Positions 12,254-13,029 of a stretch of 13,029 bases of DNA are shown piece after piece. The stretch covers positions 1 to 13,029 of the forward strand of contig CANROV010000043.1 of assembly GCA_947632315.1 (NCBI GenBank), given 5' to 3'. Within the stretch, counting starts at the first letter, position 1. Every line of letters starts with the position of its first letter. Position numbers and translations under genes: made by a program. The notes beneath the pieces are model-generated. The model made no database searches and was not told where the DNA came from. It worked only from the letters and a program-made list of their open reading frames with translations. The stretch is from Candidatus Gastranaerophilales bacterium (lineage in GTDB: Bacteria; Cyanobacteriota; Vampirovibrionia; Gastranaerophilales; Gastranaerophilaceae).

Positions 12254-13029
12254 GTGGGTTATAAAATATTAGATAAAATTGAATTATGCCCTAATCAATA
12301 TGAATTAAAAATACAAGCACCTTATGTTACAAGGAATGCAAAAGCAGGGCAGTTTATCATTTTCAGGGTTGAAGAGGAAGGTGAAAGAGTTCCGATTACA
12401 ATAGCTGATGTTGATAGAGAAAAAGGTATATTAACGGTAGTATTTATGGCTGTTGGTTATACAACAAAAAAACTTGCTATGCTTGAAGTGGGTGAAGAAA
12501 TAGTTGATGTTGTAGGCCCTTTAGGCAGACCTACCGAAATAGAAAAATACGGTACTGTTGTTTGTGTCGCTGGCGGTTATGGTGCTGCACCTTGTTATTT
12601 GATTTCAAAAGCATTCTTTGAAGCAGGAAATAAAGTACATATGATTACCGGTGCAAGAAATAAAGACTTATTATTCTGGCAGGATAAAATGAAAACAGCT
12701 TGTACGGAACTTCATGTTGCTACGGATGACGGTTCTTTAGGACATAAAGGATTTGTAACGGAAGTCTTAGCTGATATAATGAACAAAGAAAAAGTTGATT
12801 ATGTTATTGCTGTCGGCCCTATGCCTATGATGAGAGCTGTTGCTAATCTTACTAGAGAAAAAGGCATTAAAACAGAAGCAAGCATGAATCCTATTATGAT
12901 TGATGGAACAGGCATGTGCGGTGCCTGCAGAGTTACAGTCGGCGGTGAAGTTAAATTTGCCTGCATAGACGGCCCTGATTTTGATGCTCATAAAATTGAT
13001 TTTGATGAAGTTATTAACAGAACTAAAAT
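12254..13029 (+). CDS. NfnA/SudB-type NAD(P)H:ferredoxin oxidoreductase small subunit, 3'-truncated
   Basis: A frame opens with GTG at 12254 (SD AAGGAGG 9 nt upstream) and runs 258 codons to the window edge without a stop. Visible parts are an FAD-binding motif RVPITIAD (45-52), an NAD-binding glycine motif GGYGAAP (107-113), GPMPMMRAV in the reductase C-terminal lobe, and DGTGMCGACRVTVGG followed by KFAC. D217, C222, C225 and C237 are the expected [2Fe-2S] ligands; Nfn-type proteins use one Asp and three Cys (family knowledge). The end matches SudB/NfnA ('DGPDFDAHKIDFDEV'). In Nfn, this subunit with the larger NfnB/SudA couples NADH, NADPH and ferredoxin by electron bifurcation. PyrK is related but lacks this Asp-containing ending. 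The larger subunit would be expected just downstream, outside the window. Little of the C-terminus should be missing. Confidence 0.9.
   Translation, partial: MGYKILDKIELCPNQYELKIQAPYVTRNAKAGQFIIFRVEEEGERVPITIADVDREKGILTVVFMAVGYTTKKLAMLEVGEEIVDVVGPLGRPTEIEKYGTVVCVAGGYGAAPCYLISKAFFEAGNKVHMITGARNKDLLFWQDKMKTACTELHVATDDGSLGHKGFVTEVLADIMNKEKVDYVIAVGPMPMMRAVANLTREKGIKTEASMNPIMIDGTGMCGACRVTVGGEVKFACIDGPDFDAHKIDFDEVINRTK

Noticed and set aside
12767..12991. Minus-strand reading frame inside the NfnA/SudB-like gene
   Set aside because: It is antisense to a well-supported redox protein with conserved cluster ligands, and its His/Cys-rich translation has no family pattern.
1..13029. CRISPR array, tRNA/rRNA genes, insertion sequence or prophage features
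   Set aside because: No regularly spaced repeats, no tRNA-like cloverleaf, no transposase motifs and no phage-type genes were found on reading both strands.

Overview
The window is AT-rich (about 30% G+C by eye) bacterial chromosome with tightly packed genes, short intergenic gaps and a mixture of strong Shine-Dalgarno (SD) sites and genes with no visible SD. There is no phage, transposon, tRNA, rRNA or CRISPR signature. Low G+C, gut-type gene content, a small protein opening with an 'NINPIRFG'-type N-terminus and a calpain-like protease fused to FHA domains all suggest a Gastranaerophilales/Melainabacteria-type (non-photosynthetic cyanobacterial relative) genome. That assignment is an inference and was not checked by any search.

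Layout. Positions 1-1379 (+) hold the 3' part of an MgtC/SapB-type membrane protein and a PlsC-like acyltransferase. Positions 1444-3249 (+) encode a 601-residue protein with three tandem FHA modules and a C-terminal calpain-like cysteine protease domain with an intact Cys/His/Asn triad. It converges on a minus-strand cluster read in the order polytopic membrane protein (6686-5190), tilS (5143-3773) and hpt (3789-3244). tilS and hpt overlap, the classical tRNA-lysidine synthetase/HPRT pair.

A divergent regulatory region (6687-6827) then leads to plus-strand genes: a cupin with a Cys-rich insertion, a secreted M48-like protein that has lost both zinc histidines, an overlapping secreted protein of unknown function, an MscS-type channel and galE. 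A minus-strand DUF4422-type glycosyltransferase (11487-10552, TTG start) follows. Next comes a 269-bp regulatory interval, a small lineage-type hypothetical protein with a perfect SD, an odd C10 tract and a clear intrinsic terminator. The window ends inside a gene opening with GTG at 12254, an NfnA/SudB-type NAD(P)H:ferredoxin oxidoreductase small subunit.

The functional themes are envelope work (acyltransferase, GalE, glycosyltransferase, membrane protein, MscS, MgtC), housekeeping (TilS, HPRT, NfnA) and several poorly described proteins. The items most worth a second look are the triple-FHA calpain protease, the degenerate M48 pseudo-peptidase behind a promoter framed by a perfect 16-bp inverted repeat, and a 3' UTR that carries an exact 8-nt complement of its own gene's SD beside a C10 homopolymer.
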